A stretch of 64,000 nucleotides of DNA from Auriscalpium vulgare. Lineage: Eukaryota; Basidiomycota; Agaricomycetes; Russulales; Auriscalpiaceae. The stretch's first letter is position 1, and the number at the start of each line of letters is the position of its first letter. Both the position numbers and the translations under genes were made by a program. The stretch lies in contig JAHBBC010000003.1 in the NCBI GenBank assembly GCA_019915015.1, positions 2,294,001-2,358,000 on the forward strand, in the 5' to 3' direction. Of the stretch, positions 21,601-33,757 are shown one piece after another. The notes beneath the pieces are model-generated. The model was not told where the DNA came from, did not search any database, and saw nothing but the letters and a program-made list of their open reading frames with translations.

Positions 21601-22054
21601 TATAACCGGCCCGCAACGAGGCCCAAGTCGTCCTGCTCCTTCACAAGCTCCTCCAGCTCACTCAGTTCATGAATGAGCTCGGCCTCTTGAAGTCCGTAGA
21701 AGGTAGATATCTTGCGCAGCTCGGTGTCCAGGAGCGGTTGGAACTGGGTGTCCGTGTCCTGCAGAGGCGCGCCGCCGACAAGCGATGTGCGCTCAGTAGC
21801 CGCTTCAATATCACGAGACTGGACGAGAGCTTCATGCTGTTGTTTCTCCAGCTGGTAGATGTATTTCTTGAGAGCATCGTAGCTGTGAAAGCATCGTCAA
21901 GTAGGAGGGCGACATTCCCAAGTGCTCTCGGAACGTACGCGATGTATTCATCCCACCACTCCACGACAGCATTGAACTTGAGGGATGAGCTAGGTAGGCT
22001 TGTTGGAAATCGGCGTCCACGCAGTGTCACGCGAGCGACTCACCTGAACTTCAT
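18638..22054 (-). CDS. SPX-domain low-affinity phosphate transporter (Pho87/Pho90/Pho91 type)
   Basis: A phosphate permease of the plasma membrane or vacuole, from the DASS/citrate-sodium symporter superfamily. The start is at 22054; the first exon is only MKF-S, spliced to SSLKFNAVVEWWDEYIAY, the classic SPX opening. The SPX domain runs on through YDALKKYIYQLE-like and STFYGLQEAELIHELSELEE, an acidic insertion (EEDEEEEED), and then AMDTQLLFKRRITNLYVQ and SYVELNYSGFRKILKK. The SPX helices bind inositol pyrophosphates. The transporter half has VRVNRKKIWILVAGL, FSVMFSPTIMLLIGGFTIAA, ANIGGQSSPISSPQNLIA (a helical-hairpin substrate motif), AMGGIALGKGVTSSGLL, and FITGLICSTGMGMPVSGFPN, the second hairpin. 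It ends VVATLGYALMKAIG. There are many short introns. Regulation by phosphate status is expected from the SPX domain. Which of the yeast paralogues it matches cannot be told. Confidence 0.9.
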
Positions 22055-25000
22055 TGCGAGTCTTCGGACGTGGAGATCCTGCGCGGCTGGTTTGATGCTG
22101 AGGTCCCTAAGCGGAATGCGCTGTTCTGCCTCGAGGAGCTCAGATCGCGAGCCGGAGCGAAACCAAGGCAAAGGGAGATGAAAGGGCGCAATGCTGGCTG
22201 CCTTGGGAGACGAGGCCCGCCGTATACGCCGATTCGGTGCTGCAGACGTCTTCCAAGCGTTGCGGTTGGCTGGCTGCCATGGGCGTCCTTCAACCCAGCC
22301 ATAGGGTTAGGGCTCCCCTTTGCCCCAAAGAGGAAGGCGTAGTGTTCAGCGACGTTGCCAGTTCATCTTCCTCTCTCCATCGTCCCAGTCTTTTGACCGT
22401 CCCTCTCGCACATGTGAAGGGAGTGCACATTCGCAGGCGCCTTTTTTCGAATGGCCCGGTTCTGCTTGACCCGAGTGCGCAGTGCCGAAGCATCATTGCG
22501 TCAGGCCCCAGGGGTCCGGGGAGGGCGTTCGGGGATTCGCAACTTCACGTGCTTGCCTGGCTCGTTCCACCGTCGACCCGACAGAGAGAGTCAGCAAGTA
22601 GTCCATCGGAGATGATGCTGGATCATGCCCCTCGTTTGCGAAGATGCCTCTTGATCCACGAGATGCTCGACGAGGTGAGTGACAGCGCCGACTCGGACGC
22701 CAACCGCCTCTCTCGCCGGTAGCCTCGGACGTGATGTATGCCCTGTTCCTCACGAGCGCATCAATGATTTTGATACACCTTGCCAAAGACGTGAAACTCT
22801 TTTCTGACAGGCTGACACTTGGCTCGAGAGCAACTTCAGCTTCAGACAGGGCAGTACGTACTGGCGCGGGCGCCGCACTGCACTCTAGGCCACTCATTGA
22901 ATTGCTAAACGTTAGATCGAACGGATCGCAAGTCGGCTTTCAGTGCTGAACGTGATGACGAGATATAGCTCTCAGCACGGCAATAGCTCAGCCGCAAACT
23001 TGAAATGGAGTAGACCATCTCGCCTTGCCGCAACCTGTGTCCTATGTCTCCGTTGGCGATCACTCTTCAGTCCACTTGCAATTGAAACGCTCTTTCTCTC
23101 CGCTGATTCCGGATACGTAGGTTTGCTAGCGCCGCTCAGCCTCCATTTCCTGGCACGCCGGTGTCTGTCTGTTGACGCCGAACTTCGCGCCCAAGGCGTT
23201 CTCCATGAGGTGACGCATGCTGCGGTCTGATGATCACTTTTTTCGACGCGCATGAGATGGCATCTGGGCACACCGCGAACCGAACCCAAATCGCTGCCAC
23301 GTTATAGCCGCATGGTGGCAAACGGCTAGTCGCGGATGACTTTCCCATGCAGGGCATCTGTCCGCAACCGTCTCGAAGCTATGGCAGTCAATCAGGAGCC
23401 CGGAATATGTCTAGCGTCGCTCGCACGTTCTGGCCACACGCAGACTTAGCCGAAGTTTTTTGTGGCGAGCCTGACGACATCTCGTAAGTGGCCTTCCACA
23501 AGCGCTACAGATGCCGAAATACTATATATTCTTATGATCAAAACCTCAAGGCGACGGCGAGGTCTTGTTTGGTAGGCTCGGCATTTCCGGCATATATATA
23601 GGTCTCTTAAAATAGTCAGCCAGACGTCGGCGGCGGCAATACCCTGGGTCTGTGTTTCCCTGCACTAGACGTGGGTAGCCCGATGACATCTATTGTCCGC
23701 CTGCCTTCACGTTCCTCGCCCCGACGTCAGATAACATGGCCACCTGACGGAGAACTCATCTGTTGGGCTTCCGGCCCTTCTCAGGATATTCCAACGGAAG
23801 TCCCATAGTCCCATTGTGGGTGAATGTTACTCCTGGCCACATCGAGTAAGTATGCTTCTTTGACTTCCATCGGGTAGCAAAGGGCTGAGCTTAATTTTGC
23901 GGATTCATCTATCCTTTCCAGGACCCGAAGTCCGGTGAGCGTTTTCCCTCGGCTTGGAGTGTCTCCCTCGCGCAGTGAAAACGATCCCCAAGCGGGCAGG
24001 TGAGCCCATCTTCTCAAATATATATGTATCAAAAAGGCTTTTCCCAAAGCGTTACCATTCTCACAGACTCTTCGAAACCATGATGCCGTGCTCGTCTCCG
24101 CTGCCGACCTTGCGAGGAAGACATTCGTTCCGCCAGCAAGGAGACTCCGAGTCACACCGCTCCCCACTTAGAGGCACGCGTTGATCGGGGACGAGAAGGC
24201 CTCGACTCCGTGATGCGGATTCTGAGACGGCCATGCACTAGCCGTGCAGCCGCACAAGCCCAAATACGGTCATCTCCAACGGTTGCCCGTCGAGACCGCT
24301 AGCCGCTAGTACTGCCCGGTGACCCCAGCAGGATTTGTACCGGTCTCCGTTCCCGTCCTCGCGCGGAAGGAAGTAGCATAACAGGCAACCAGCTCTCGAA
24401 CAAGCGGCCTCCGTTTCGCCAAGAAGGTACTGGTTACTTTCGCCCTCGCGCTTCCTCTACCAAAGGCTACGATACGGAATATGTTTGGTGAGCGGCTGTG
24501 AAAGGGGAGACACCGGTACCTTGGCATTGTTCCTGCTCGAAGTTCTCGGAGAATGGGCGGCCATGAAAGCATTCATGCATCAGCGCATAATTGAAGCACA
24601 CGGAACACGGATGGGGTCCATGATTGCGCCGGTGCCATTCTAGACCCAGCTGGTGGAACTCCGGCCGCCGAAGTGTGTCCTCGGCTCTTTTCAGGGCTTG
24701 CTTCTATCCCTCCCCCTCCAAGCACCACAATAATTATCGACATCTTGGGATGTGGAGCCGGGCCGGGAGACTGCATCTGCTGTCGCAATGGCGAGATAGC
24801 TGTCACTAAGTAAGGTTCATCGACCTCGAGACTACCACGAGTCATGTCGATTAGTACATGGGGCATCGATCGCGAAGTCGCCGAAGCAGCCCCTTGCCTC
24901 AGGCGGCTGCGCCCTTGTAATTTTTGTGCGTAAGTTGGTGAGTGTGCCTCAACACGAGACTTCAATCACTTCTGCGATACAATTGACATGAGAGCACAGG

Positions 25001-25232
25001 AAGAACACTAGCGCTGTCCGTAGTCATTATGCGGTCTTAAGGTGCTATAGTACAGATGCGTGTACACGACAGCTGTATGATGAGTAGTACAAGTATGAAA
25101 GCAAGGTAGAAAGCGATGAATAGACAAATGAACGGAGACTCAAACGAGCTCCGCATGCAAGTAAAGGCCGGTACGATAACTAAGACAAATAAGGAGCGCC
25201 TATAGTGGAGGTACACTAGACGGGCAGCGCTT
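22055..25232. other. Long stretch without a supported gene
   Basis: Several medium frames exist. Minus 22493-22897 contains FTSLARCIKIIDALVRNRAY, which reads like coding sequence. Minus 23781-24167 and minus 24573-24965 have mixed quality. None shows a family motif or a consistent exon chain, so I do not annotate them as genes. Relics or lineage-specific genes are both possible. Confidence 0.35.
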
Positions 25233-27343
25233 CTACCACGGGCGAACGGGGCGGCCGATGGCTTGACCGGCGCTGCCACGACGCTCTGTAGGACTGTGGG
25301 GTTCGTCCCCCCAATGTTTAACATCATTGACCCGATGCGACGAGTGGTACTTCGGATGCGTGGTTTCCTGAGACCACGCTCTTTCCTGCCCTGCCCTGGC
25401 TTGGATGTCAGGAGACCTATGGGGCTGCGACGAAAATGAACCAACGCGTTCCCTGGATGACGAGACCGATAGAGCAGACAACCCCACGCCTGCATCGCTC
25501 GGTGATCCTGGGGGTCCAAGGATGGAACGGGGTGTGGTAGGCAGAATTGGAGAGGGGTCGCTCGGTGATACCCCGCCGTTTGTCGACGAAGACAATGATG
25601 CCGATGGAGAAGGATAATTGGAGCTCGAGTCCGCTTGGTACCGATACGACGTTATGCTGATTCGTGGACTGCTGCGCACGGCAGAACTACCGGTGTTTCG
25701 CTGGCTCGTCTCGTCATAAGCGTTGGCCCACGGCAAGCGGCCGGCATCCACCTGTCTGTTGAATGAGACGTGTGGTTAGGAAAGATACTAAGAATCAACT
25801 TACTGGCGAGATGGGAGTGAAAGCGAATGCCTGCGGCGACTCGCGTCTTCATCGATTGCGCCAGAAGAAACACCTGCATCGCTGGATTGCAAGCGCTGCA
25901 AAATGGCAACCGAGTCGAGCGAGCGCGAGCCAGCCCATGAAGATATCGGGGGAAGCGAGATGGACGGTTGATCCGACGTACGCAGCTTACTGGGAGGTTG
26001 AATGGGAGGCAATGTGATCTGCTCATGGCGGCTAGCGGAGTGGTGGGGGTGTGACATGGCGAAGGATTCGGGAAAGGACTGCGGGGGATTTCCGGCGGGC
26101 GATGATTTTGTCGATGCGTAGGAGGCTCCCGGGTAAGGGGAGTATCTACCAGGTGGTCCGCGTCCGCGATCCGTTGAGAGACGGTCGGCGCCACCGTCAA
26201 TAGCGGTAGGGTCTGGCGCCGACATTGAAAGACGCGGAAGCTGTGGCGGGGGGAGTCTCTGGTGTTGACCTTGGAACCCAGAGCTCCAGGATACAGGAGG
26301 ATATGAGGAGGCCGACGGGTGAGATATTGACGGCAAAGTCTTGTCACTATCATGCGGGGGGACTGGTCCAGCCGATATGATTGTCCAACCCGCCTGTGGC
26401 TCGGAAGCCCCGGCAGGGAAAGCGTTGTTCGAAGCTACTGCCTGGGTGGCACGCCTTGAGCGTCGGCGGCCAGAGCTGCTGACGACGACTTGCCCATATC
26501 CTGGCTGATCAGGGGACAGACAGGTGCTGGGAAATGTTGGCCTACAGTGCAGAGTTAGTCCGATCTACCACATCAAAATACTTCGGTGGACAAGCGCACC
26601 CAAAGAGAGGAACGAGCTCGTTCCGTATGGGCCATGCTACGCTGCGGGTCTCGATTTGAACCGTATTGTCGAGAAAGCGACCTTCACACGTACCGTCGAG
26701 ATAAACGGAGTGCCACCTGCGCCCGAACCATTAACAAGGTGGAGAGACATTCAAGGTGGCCACACACCTCGTAAGGCATCCATGTCCCTTGTATTTTCAA
26801 ATAACCACCGCGAACTCTGCGGATCTGGGAAGCTAGGTCGGGCTGAGACTCGATCATCTTGACTATGTCGGCTGCCATTGAAGGGTGTGTGTGAGTCACA
26901 TACCCATATAATCAAGGAAAGCCAGTTGACGCACCCTTGGAGTTTCCCAATGCTTGTGGAATCGGCGGGTATGTCAATGACACATGAGGAGACAACTCCA
27001 CACGGTGACTCACCTTTCCAGATCCCTGTCCAGAGAACATAGCCATCATCGACATCCATCATTATCCATTGGCCGTTGAGCGGATACTCGTACACAGGTC
27101 TGGGGAGACGTTTCACAATGCGACACAGGGTCTGATGTGACGAACTCACATGTAACCTCGGGGATCGTTGCTCGTTATGTAGCGGCTCTTCGTGACATGA
27201 TGTGCGGGGCTTGCGAAAGGCCGAAAGCGCGGTCCCGAACTCGACGGCTCAGCTGGCGAAGACGACAGTGAATCCTACAAACGATGAGAGTGTGGGGTCA
27301 CAAAGACTTATAAGCACTTTACCTGGATCATGCCAGAGGACAT
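25233..27343 (-). CDS. APSES/KilA-N-type transcription factor
   Basis: A nuclear DNA-binding regulator. The start is MSSGMIQ at 27343 (exon 27323-27343), spliced to 27150-27274 and then from 27099. The DNA-binding domain reads VYEYPLNGQWIMMDVDDGYVL, then WTGIWK, then ADIVKMIESQPDLASQIRRV, RGGYLKIQGTWMPYEVALRL, and RNELVPLFG. This follows the APSES order in which G-x-I/L-K-x-QG-x-W-x-P-Y-x-x-A-x-x-L contacts DNA. The closest pattern I know is Xbp1/KilA-N-like, where a PIFGP-type block follows. A basic patch, SSSGRRRSRRATQ, could be the nuclear signal. The remaining ~400 residues are Ser/Pro-rich and disordered. There are no ankyrin repeats, which argues against the MBF/SBF (Swi4/Mbp1) class. 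APSES factors act in cell-cycle exit, stress and development; which applies here is unknown. Confidence 0.8.
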
Positions 27344-27506
27344 GGCGATTGGAAGGAAAGGAGGCGTAGCAGATCGACTGCTGAAATAGAGGGCAGCCGA
27401 AATCACGTTGTGGCGAGTAATAATCACCCGACGTGAAGTAGGACCAAACCTGAGGCGAGCGGAGCAGTCGGCGGGCAAAGGATACTATTAGGGAAGACGG
27501 GAAGGG

Positions 27507-27820
27507 TTACTTAAGTGGAGGATCACAACGGGCGCGTGCACAGGCGAGCGATAACCGATCGTATGTCTTGAGGATCCGAGGCCGAGACAAAGGGATGGGA
27601 CGAGCGTCAGAGGATGGCATGTAATGTGACGGCGCGCAGTCGACGGCCCAATCAATATTCGCAGGACTCCATATAGGGTTTCCAGCGTTGTTACCACGGA
27701 TGTGACCTAAGGAAGAGATACTGTAAAGGGACAAATCATTAAGTAGTTGCCTTGATTCGTCGGTTAGACGGAGAAGGAACGCACCAACAACAAGAACTTA
27801 CGAGGCACCGACACGGGCAT
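27507..27820 (-). CDS. Possible small two-exon gene, 72 aa
   Basis: ATG at 27820 opens a 19-base exon (27802-27820) that joins, across a 95-base intron with GTAAGT donor and TTAG acceptor, to 27507-27706. The sum is 219 nt in frame: MPVSVPRHIRGNNAGNPIWS, then PANIDWAVDCAPSHYMPSSD, ending DPPLK. I do not recognise it. The frame quality is reasonable, but it could equally be a detached exon of a lost gene. Confidence 0.3.
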
Positions 27821-30672
27821 GACGGCCCGTCTCGGCACTCCTGGCGCTGCTAACTCTCATCTGATCTCACAGGGAGTGACTGAATATAATTCCGCGGTTT
27901 GTCATGTCGCCGCCACGGCGGTTGCTGGGGTTGTCCGCCTGCCGCGGCAGCATCAGCGATCGGGAACAGATTTGGGGACGGAGGCGGCGGCGACCTTGGC
28001 GAGCGACACCATGGCGAATGAGGAAGAACTTCGAAACCGCCTCGCCCCCCTTGCCGGGCGAAAAAGCCAATGCGCCTAGCGGGCCAGGTTCGGGCGCCAC
28101 CTTCTGGGCTGCGCCTGCTTTGAAAGCCGATGTAAGCGTGCAACGTGGACCAGGCCGCACCACGAATTTACCCCGACCATGCAGCGCCGGACGACGGTCG
28201 GACACCGTGGTCTGACAAGATCTCAGCGCCAGCCGGGGCAGATACTCCAAGAAACCCCAGAACAACAGAGAGGACCACGCTTCCCACACGCGCATCGCAG
28301 AAAGATCACGAAAGCGGTTAGCAGGCGTGATTGGCACAGTCTTCCGAACTTTAACTTGCTCCAGTGACGTTAGGGCGAAGCGAGAGGCTTCGACGGCTGC
28401 GTGCGCGACGACACATGGGCCCGTCGGCGCCCCGTGGAAACAGGCCAAGGGGATGTGCCGTCAACTGCCATGTCCATTGAGAAGAGGCGGGACCCGGTCG
28501 GGATCAAACAGCGTGCAACGTCTGTTAGCGTCTGTTACGCTATCCCGGTACCTTGATCGCCAAACTTCAACAAGAGAGACGTCACGAGGGGAAATTACCC
28601 TGCGAACGATCCGAGGGAGCGCAATCGCATGCTCAGGTTCCTCCATCCTGTCGGCTCCGTGCGCCTCGTTCTTCGGCTCCGCTTGTATTGTCCTCGAACA
28701 AGTGGCCCTTATACGGATATCCACATTCGGGTCAAACAGATGATGAGAATATCCAAACATACACATCACTGCGTGTGGCAAGCATGAACCGATAGAGAAC
28801 GTCGAGCTGGGAACACGTACCTATGCTGGGCTTAGCACAGGGGAGCCTGCAAAGACGTTCCTCCAGGTCCCACTGCAATGAGAATGAGGTACACAAGAGT
28901 CGATAGACGGGCCGTCGGTCGGCGTACGTACTTGATGGTCAAGTCGATACAATCCGGCGCCCCAGACGCCATCTGGCATCAGTGATACGATCTAGAAACA
29001 GGAGATCTTCAGGTCAGTCGGCCACATGCAACACCCAGGGGAAACCACTGGGAAACCCAGGTTTGGCAGCGGGCGCGTTCGCCATCACGGTGAATAGTCC
29101 GGCAATATCGCAGACCGCTGCCTCCCGAGTCAACGTCCTCAACCGGCGGCAACTTGTGCAACTTGCGGGTCACGAGGAGAGTATATTCCGCTCGGCGATA
29201 GCTCGGACGTGCCGTGGAATAGAACACACGTATCGTAGTCATCAAAAGATCACGACAATAATGGTGTACTAGAGAGCAAGAAAGCGCTCACATCTGCTCC
29301 AGCTTGACCATGAAACGCTGTCCAGACGACTGCAGGCCGAGATGAGAGATATTGCACCTCCGGGAAGCGCCTCTTCGGTGAGAACAACATAGTTCATAGC
29401 GATCCCTTCTCTTGCTTGGCTCGATCGTGTGTGATGTGATCTGGTATGATAGCTGTCCATACCTCAGACCTGCATCCTAAAGCGACTGCGGACGCATCAA
29501 AAGTATTGGTCTTGATCACAAATCACAAGGTCGTGTTGCGGCCAGTAATTATCAGCCAGTCGCTGGCGGCCTGACGCGGTCTTGTCTTTGTGCACAATAT
29601 TGCTGTATGTGAGACAGCTCTGCAAGTACGTGCTTGAACGAGGAAAAAGATTTACTTAGAGACGATTCTCTTCGCAAACAGGAATCAACCGCGGATCCCG
29701 TTATTTGTGACCGAAGTGTACTTCTTACTTCGCCGAAAGATGCCGTTGATGGGATATATAGTACTGCATTGTGTCCTCGCGGGCGGCGGGCGGCAGCGGG
29801 CGGGCGGCAGGCGTTATGGCAGAGTCCAGACTGACCGATGCTCCAATCCGGGGACACGGACCGACGGACATTACGTCCGTCGTTCGTGGACTCGAAAAGC
29901 GTCGCTGGGCGCGGCAGCTACCTGGCAGCTACCTTGCCCAGACGGAGGCGGGGGAACGCGGGGAACGTAAGTTTCGAGACAAAGATATTTGTAGCGAACA
30001 CGGCCAATGTGAGTTGCAGAGTTCTATGGAGTGCAGACGAATCAGGAAGGAGCCATGTGCCTGACTGCCAAGGTAATATATCTTGGGATAGGATAGGATA
30101 GGATAGGATTAGATAGGGAATTTCGGAATCTGCTCGTCCGAAGAATTGATGTAGTACAGGATGCTCGAGCTACGAAACATCTGGACAACTCATCATGTTG
30201 ATGCCATCGACGACCTCACGCTTTTCAAGTTGGCCGCTCGGTGGATAGCTTCATACAGCAAGCTCGAAATGGGGACAAATCGCCGTGTCCCTTGTTCATG
30301 TCTTGGAAATCCTTCGCTAAAGACATGCTGAAGTGTAGCCAAAACCACGTAAAGCTTGGGCTAGGCCTTTCATTCGCAGCTCCACCTGTCAAACTCTCTT
30401 AGAGTATGACGCGCCATTAAATCGGAGGATCAGAAGGAGAGCCCGTGCCGCCTGCATCATGAGAACGCCAATATGCTCTATTTTGACGAGGGCTGTGTCT
30501 CTACTCCAGGTAAAACGTTTGTTCCCCTTGAGGAGCTAGCTTAGTGAGTATCCTTGGACAGTGATAAAACCCACCCTATCATAATATATCGTTGTATTTC
30601 GCGGGGGAAGCGAGGGATAAAAAGGAGATGCCTTCCGCAGAGCGCTCCGTTGCGTGTGATCGAAAGTTCCTT
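27821..30672. other. Unassigned stretch with coding-like fragments
   Basis: The 193-residue minus frame at 27867-28448 has no recognisable domain. On the minus strand near 28810-28985, MPDGVWGAGLYRLDHQ followed by a GTACGT donor and then WDLEERLCRLPC looks like two exons of an unrecognised gene. Others near 29270-29420 (SRPAVVWTAFHGQAGADV) look alike. I could not chain them into one model. A (GGATA)4 microsatellite lies at 30086-30105. Confidence 0.35.
30086..30110 (+). repeat. (GGATA)n microsatellite
   Basis: Four exact GGATA units followed by GGATT. Confidence 0.9.
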
Positions 30673-32066
30673 TCACGGCACGTATCGACGAGGCGTGGCG
30701 CGCGCATGCTGTGACTGCTGATGATCTCCCTTTGAAGCTGGTGTGATGCTCCAGGACGGTGTTGTGCCAGATGCACTGCCTGAGAGAGGTTCTAACGTCC
30801 GCAGCGCCCGTGGTCCAAGGGAGTAGCCGGCCGGCTGAACTGCGGGCGTTGCGCTGGCCGCAACACCATGGGCCCGAGACAACGACCGCTCAGGGTCCCA
30901 GGCCAATAGCCCTCCCAGTGGCACGTGTTGTACAACAACACGCTTGCCGAGTACCTCCGCCTGAGGAACATGACCGGATAATATTAAAACCCACTTGGGG
31001 TACGCCGTATGTCATGGGCGCACGTACCTCGTACATCTTAAACAGCCCGGAGTTCACTTTCCCCCAGTTTGGCACGCCAGTTGCAATGGAATGTAACTGC
31101 GACGAATGTTCATGGAAAGGTCCGTGTTTCACCTGATGAATTCTCATGATTGACATGAAGTACAAGTTGGTCGGCGGAAGTGGGGGATGAAGGACGGAAT
31201 TGACGGGGATGTCAGAGAGACCTGGAAGCTCGTCAGTAAAGTTCTCTCGAACGCACCACCTAACGTACCCTTCAATTGAGCACTGCCAAAGATGTATCCC
31301 AGGAAATGAGAGTCGTCTAAACCCCACACCCCATGACTGCCGGCAGGCTCCAGGTTGTATACGTCTTGCAGCTTCCAGCAAAGGTGGAGATAGCGCACGA
31401 AGACGTCGAAGACGATGTGACGTTCTTCATCAGCATCAGGTCGAAGGAAACGAATGAGCGATAGACAGAGAAGGAACAACGCGAAGGATGTCTCATGCCC
31501 TGTCCCATAGTCCATGCGGATGAATGAGCCAAAAGACGTCAGAAAATATGGCTTCAAGTGTGGTATAGCGGCATGGTGGGATTTAGGCAGGATAGAAGCG
31601 AGAAGGTCATCGGCGTGCTGCAAGAAGGTGTGTGAGGGCCAGCAGGTTCTCGTAAAGCCATAGACTCACCTCTTCCAAGCGCTTTCCCCAAGATCGGAAC
31701 GCCAGATTTCCAAAGCGCTGCGGAGTGGACAGAGGGGGATCTCGGTTATCCATCCTTCCAATTGGTCGAGCAAGTTGAGCACGGATGTGATCGCCTATGT
31801 GCTTGTCAACTGGAGGCTGCGCTGCACGAGATGAAGATGACTGTCACCTGGCTAGGCAACGAGCTGGTCCATGGAAGAACATATCCCACGACTGCATCGT
31901 TCAGACGCCTGAGGAAGATGGCGTAGTCTTCAAATGCACGCGTCTGCTTCCAGAGATCGACGTCTACGTCGGTGCGGATGGTGACGACGGGGAGCGTGTT
32001 CAGCTTTGCGAGGGCTTCAATAGAAACACTTCGTAATTCCTTCACAGCAGGTGTCGACGTCGCCAT
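30673..32066 (-). CDS. RRD2: Serine/threonine phosphatase 2A activator (PTPA), Rrd1/Rrd2-like
   Basis: A peptidyl-prolyl isomerase that activates PP2A-type catalytic subunits. The start is MATSTPAVKELRSVS at 32066. The family core is clear in later exons: FLTSFGSFIRMDYGTGHETS, ALFLLCLSLIRFL, FVRYLHLCWKLQDVYNLEPA, and GSHGVWGLDDSHFLGYIFGS. These hold the DYGTGHE and GVWGLDD motifs that line the peptide and nucleotide pocket. The C-terminal core reads MSIMRIHQVKHGPFHEHSSQ, then IATGVPNWGKVNSGLFKMYE, then VLGKRVVVQHVPLGGLLAW. A ~50-residue low-complexity tail ends the protein. It is divergently transcribed from GET4 with 121 bp between the start codons, so the two share a promoter region. Assignment to Rrd1 versus Rrd2 is tentative. 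Confidence 0.9.
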
Positions 32067-32187
32067 GCTTGTGCGTTGCGGAGGTGGTGGGACGAAGGTC
32101 GTGAGGACTCCAACTTGGCCACACACAATGTAACTGGATAAGGACCAACTGAAGTGACGTGTTGCGACTTGCCACCTCCGCGTTGCG
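32067..32187. promoter_or_regulatory. Divergent promoter region, RRD2-like / GET4
   Basis: Only 121 bp separate the two start codons. No clear TATA box was seen. Confidence 0.5.
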
Positions 32188-33480
32188 ATGTCTCGAGCCG
32201 CAGCTTCATCCACTAAAGCGCTAGCCGCTATACTTCCCCTCATTGCATCTGGTCAAGCCTATGAAGCCCATCAGAAAGCCCGGACGTTTGCCTCTCGTTA
32301 TGTGAAATCTCAGCAGTATGACACCGCCGTCGAGGTCCTCTTTCAGAGTGCCCGTGAGCTCCTAAAGGCAGGACAAATCGGCAGCGGCGCCGACCTCTCC
32401 TCATTCTTGCTCGATGTCTACGAGCGTAAGGGGGAGCCTGTGGGTCCAGAGTCGCGCGGTACGCTACCCAGTGCATCACTTCGGCGAGTTATAGTTCATG
32501 GGGTATAGGACGACTAACACAACTCATCGTCCTGATCGGAGCCAGCGGATCATGGCGGAAGACACTCACTGACAAGTCTATAGGGTGAGTTCTCCCCATG
32601 ATGATCATTTACACACTCCTAATGGCAACTCAGGTGGTCGGCGAAGCATGGCCCATACCCCGCTGGCGATGTAGATCTCCATCACTATATTGGAGAGCTC
32701 CTGTATCATGGTTGGTACTCTTCGTTCACTCGAAAGGCATCCTTATGAAAACCTCCGTTAGATGGCGCTCTCGACGCAGCCGAGCCGCACCTCCTTGCGG
32801 CAGGCAAGCGCGACAGTGCACGACTCCTCGCTCGGGTCTACTTCGACTGGGCGAGTGCAACCGCCGGCGGCCTCGCATCATACTCCGGAACATATGCTCT
32901 GCGTGGTGCTCTTCCGTAAGTCTGTTAAAGACATACTGTGTCCAGTACTGACGTAGACCGTCAGATACCTGTTCAACGGGAACGTGCTTGCTGCGCGTGC
33001 CTTCATGTCTGAATTTTTGTCCCTCCTGCCTCAAATCCCACCTTTCCGTTCCGATCGCCAGCAGCCGTTGGCTATCAGCGCGGACGACGAAATCGTCTGG
33101 ACGGAAGTCCGAGAGCTGAATTTCTTACAATTAGCCATACGGGTCATTCAGAGAGCTCAAGGTACGGGAAGCAAGGCTGCCCGAGAGGCTTGGGTCAGGC
33201 TTTGCGGGACATATCAAAGTCGTGGAGGTGTGCTTGCGCAGCCAGAGGTACGGGTGGTACGTACTGTTCTCCTTATAACCTTCGCGAATATTCAACCGCC
33301 TTTCAGGTCTTAAACGAACTTGCGACTCTCTACTTCGCAATACCGCCCCCTCGCACTCAAAACGCAAACCCATTGGGCGATATCATGTCTTCGTTGTTCG
33401 GCGGTTCGCCCGGTGATGGGGCAGCGCCTCCCCCGCGACGGTCTATAACCCCCGGAAGTGGACGTCTGGGCTTGGATTAA
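32188..33480 (+). CDS. GET4: Get4, tail-anchored protein insertion pathway
   Basis: Get4 pairs with Get5 and bridges Sgt2 to Get3 in the cytosol, handing tail-anchored proteins to the ER route. Exon 1 encodes MSRAAASSTKALAAILPLIA, then YEAHQKARTFASRYVKSQQY and DTAVEVLFQSARELLKAGQI, an alpha-solenoid start typical of the family. It splices at GAGTCGCGCG into GRLTQLIVLIGASGSW. Later exons give DLHHYIGELLYHEG, DSARLLARVYFDWASA, LFNGNVLAARAFMSEFLSLL, TEVRELNFLQLAIRVIQRA, and LNELATLYFAIPPP. The end is a short low-complexity tail with SLFGG. All expected repeats are present and the length fits the family (~310-340 aa). In this genome it may serve tail-anchored proteins like the one at 2462-4452. 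Confidence 0.9.
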
Positions 33481-33757
33481 TCTTACCACTAGCACTTTTT
33501 CCAAGAAGGTACAAGATAGACGCATCCGGTACAGAATGGTGGCTTTCCCCTGGCACACGCTCTCCAGGGCTTGTTGTATTTTTTGCGCGACTGTTGTGAA
33601 TCAGCTCAGCCAGAGTCTTTTCGATTTGACCTCGCTTCATTGCCGTGTCGCATTGTGCTGGATGCGCCGAGCTCATCATGGCTTAACCCCAAACGAGTCA
33701 TTTGGTAACTATTTTATTCTGAAACTGATTTCCTCACAGTCAAAAACAACATCGATG

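Noticed and set aside
22493..22897. 134-residue minus frame containing CIKIIDALVRNRAY
   Set aside because: Part reads like coding sequence, but the rest is low complexity and no exon chain could be built.
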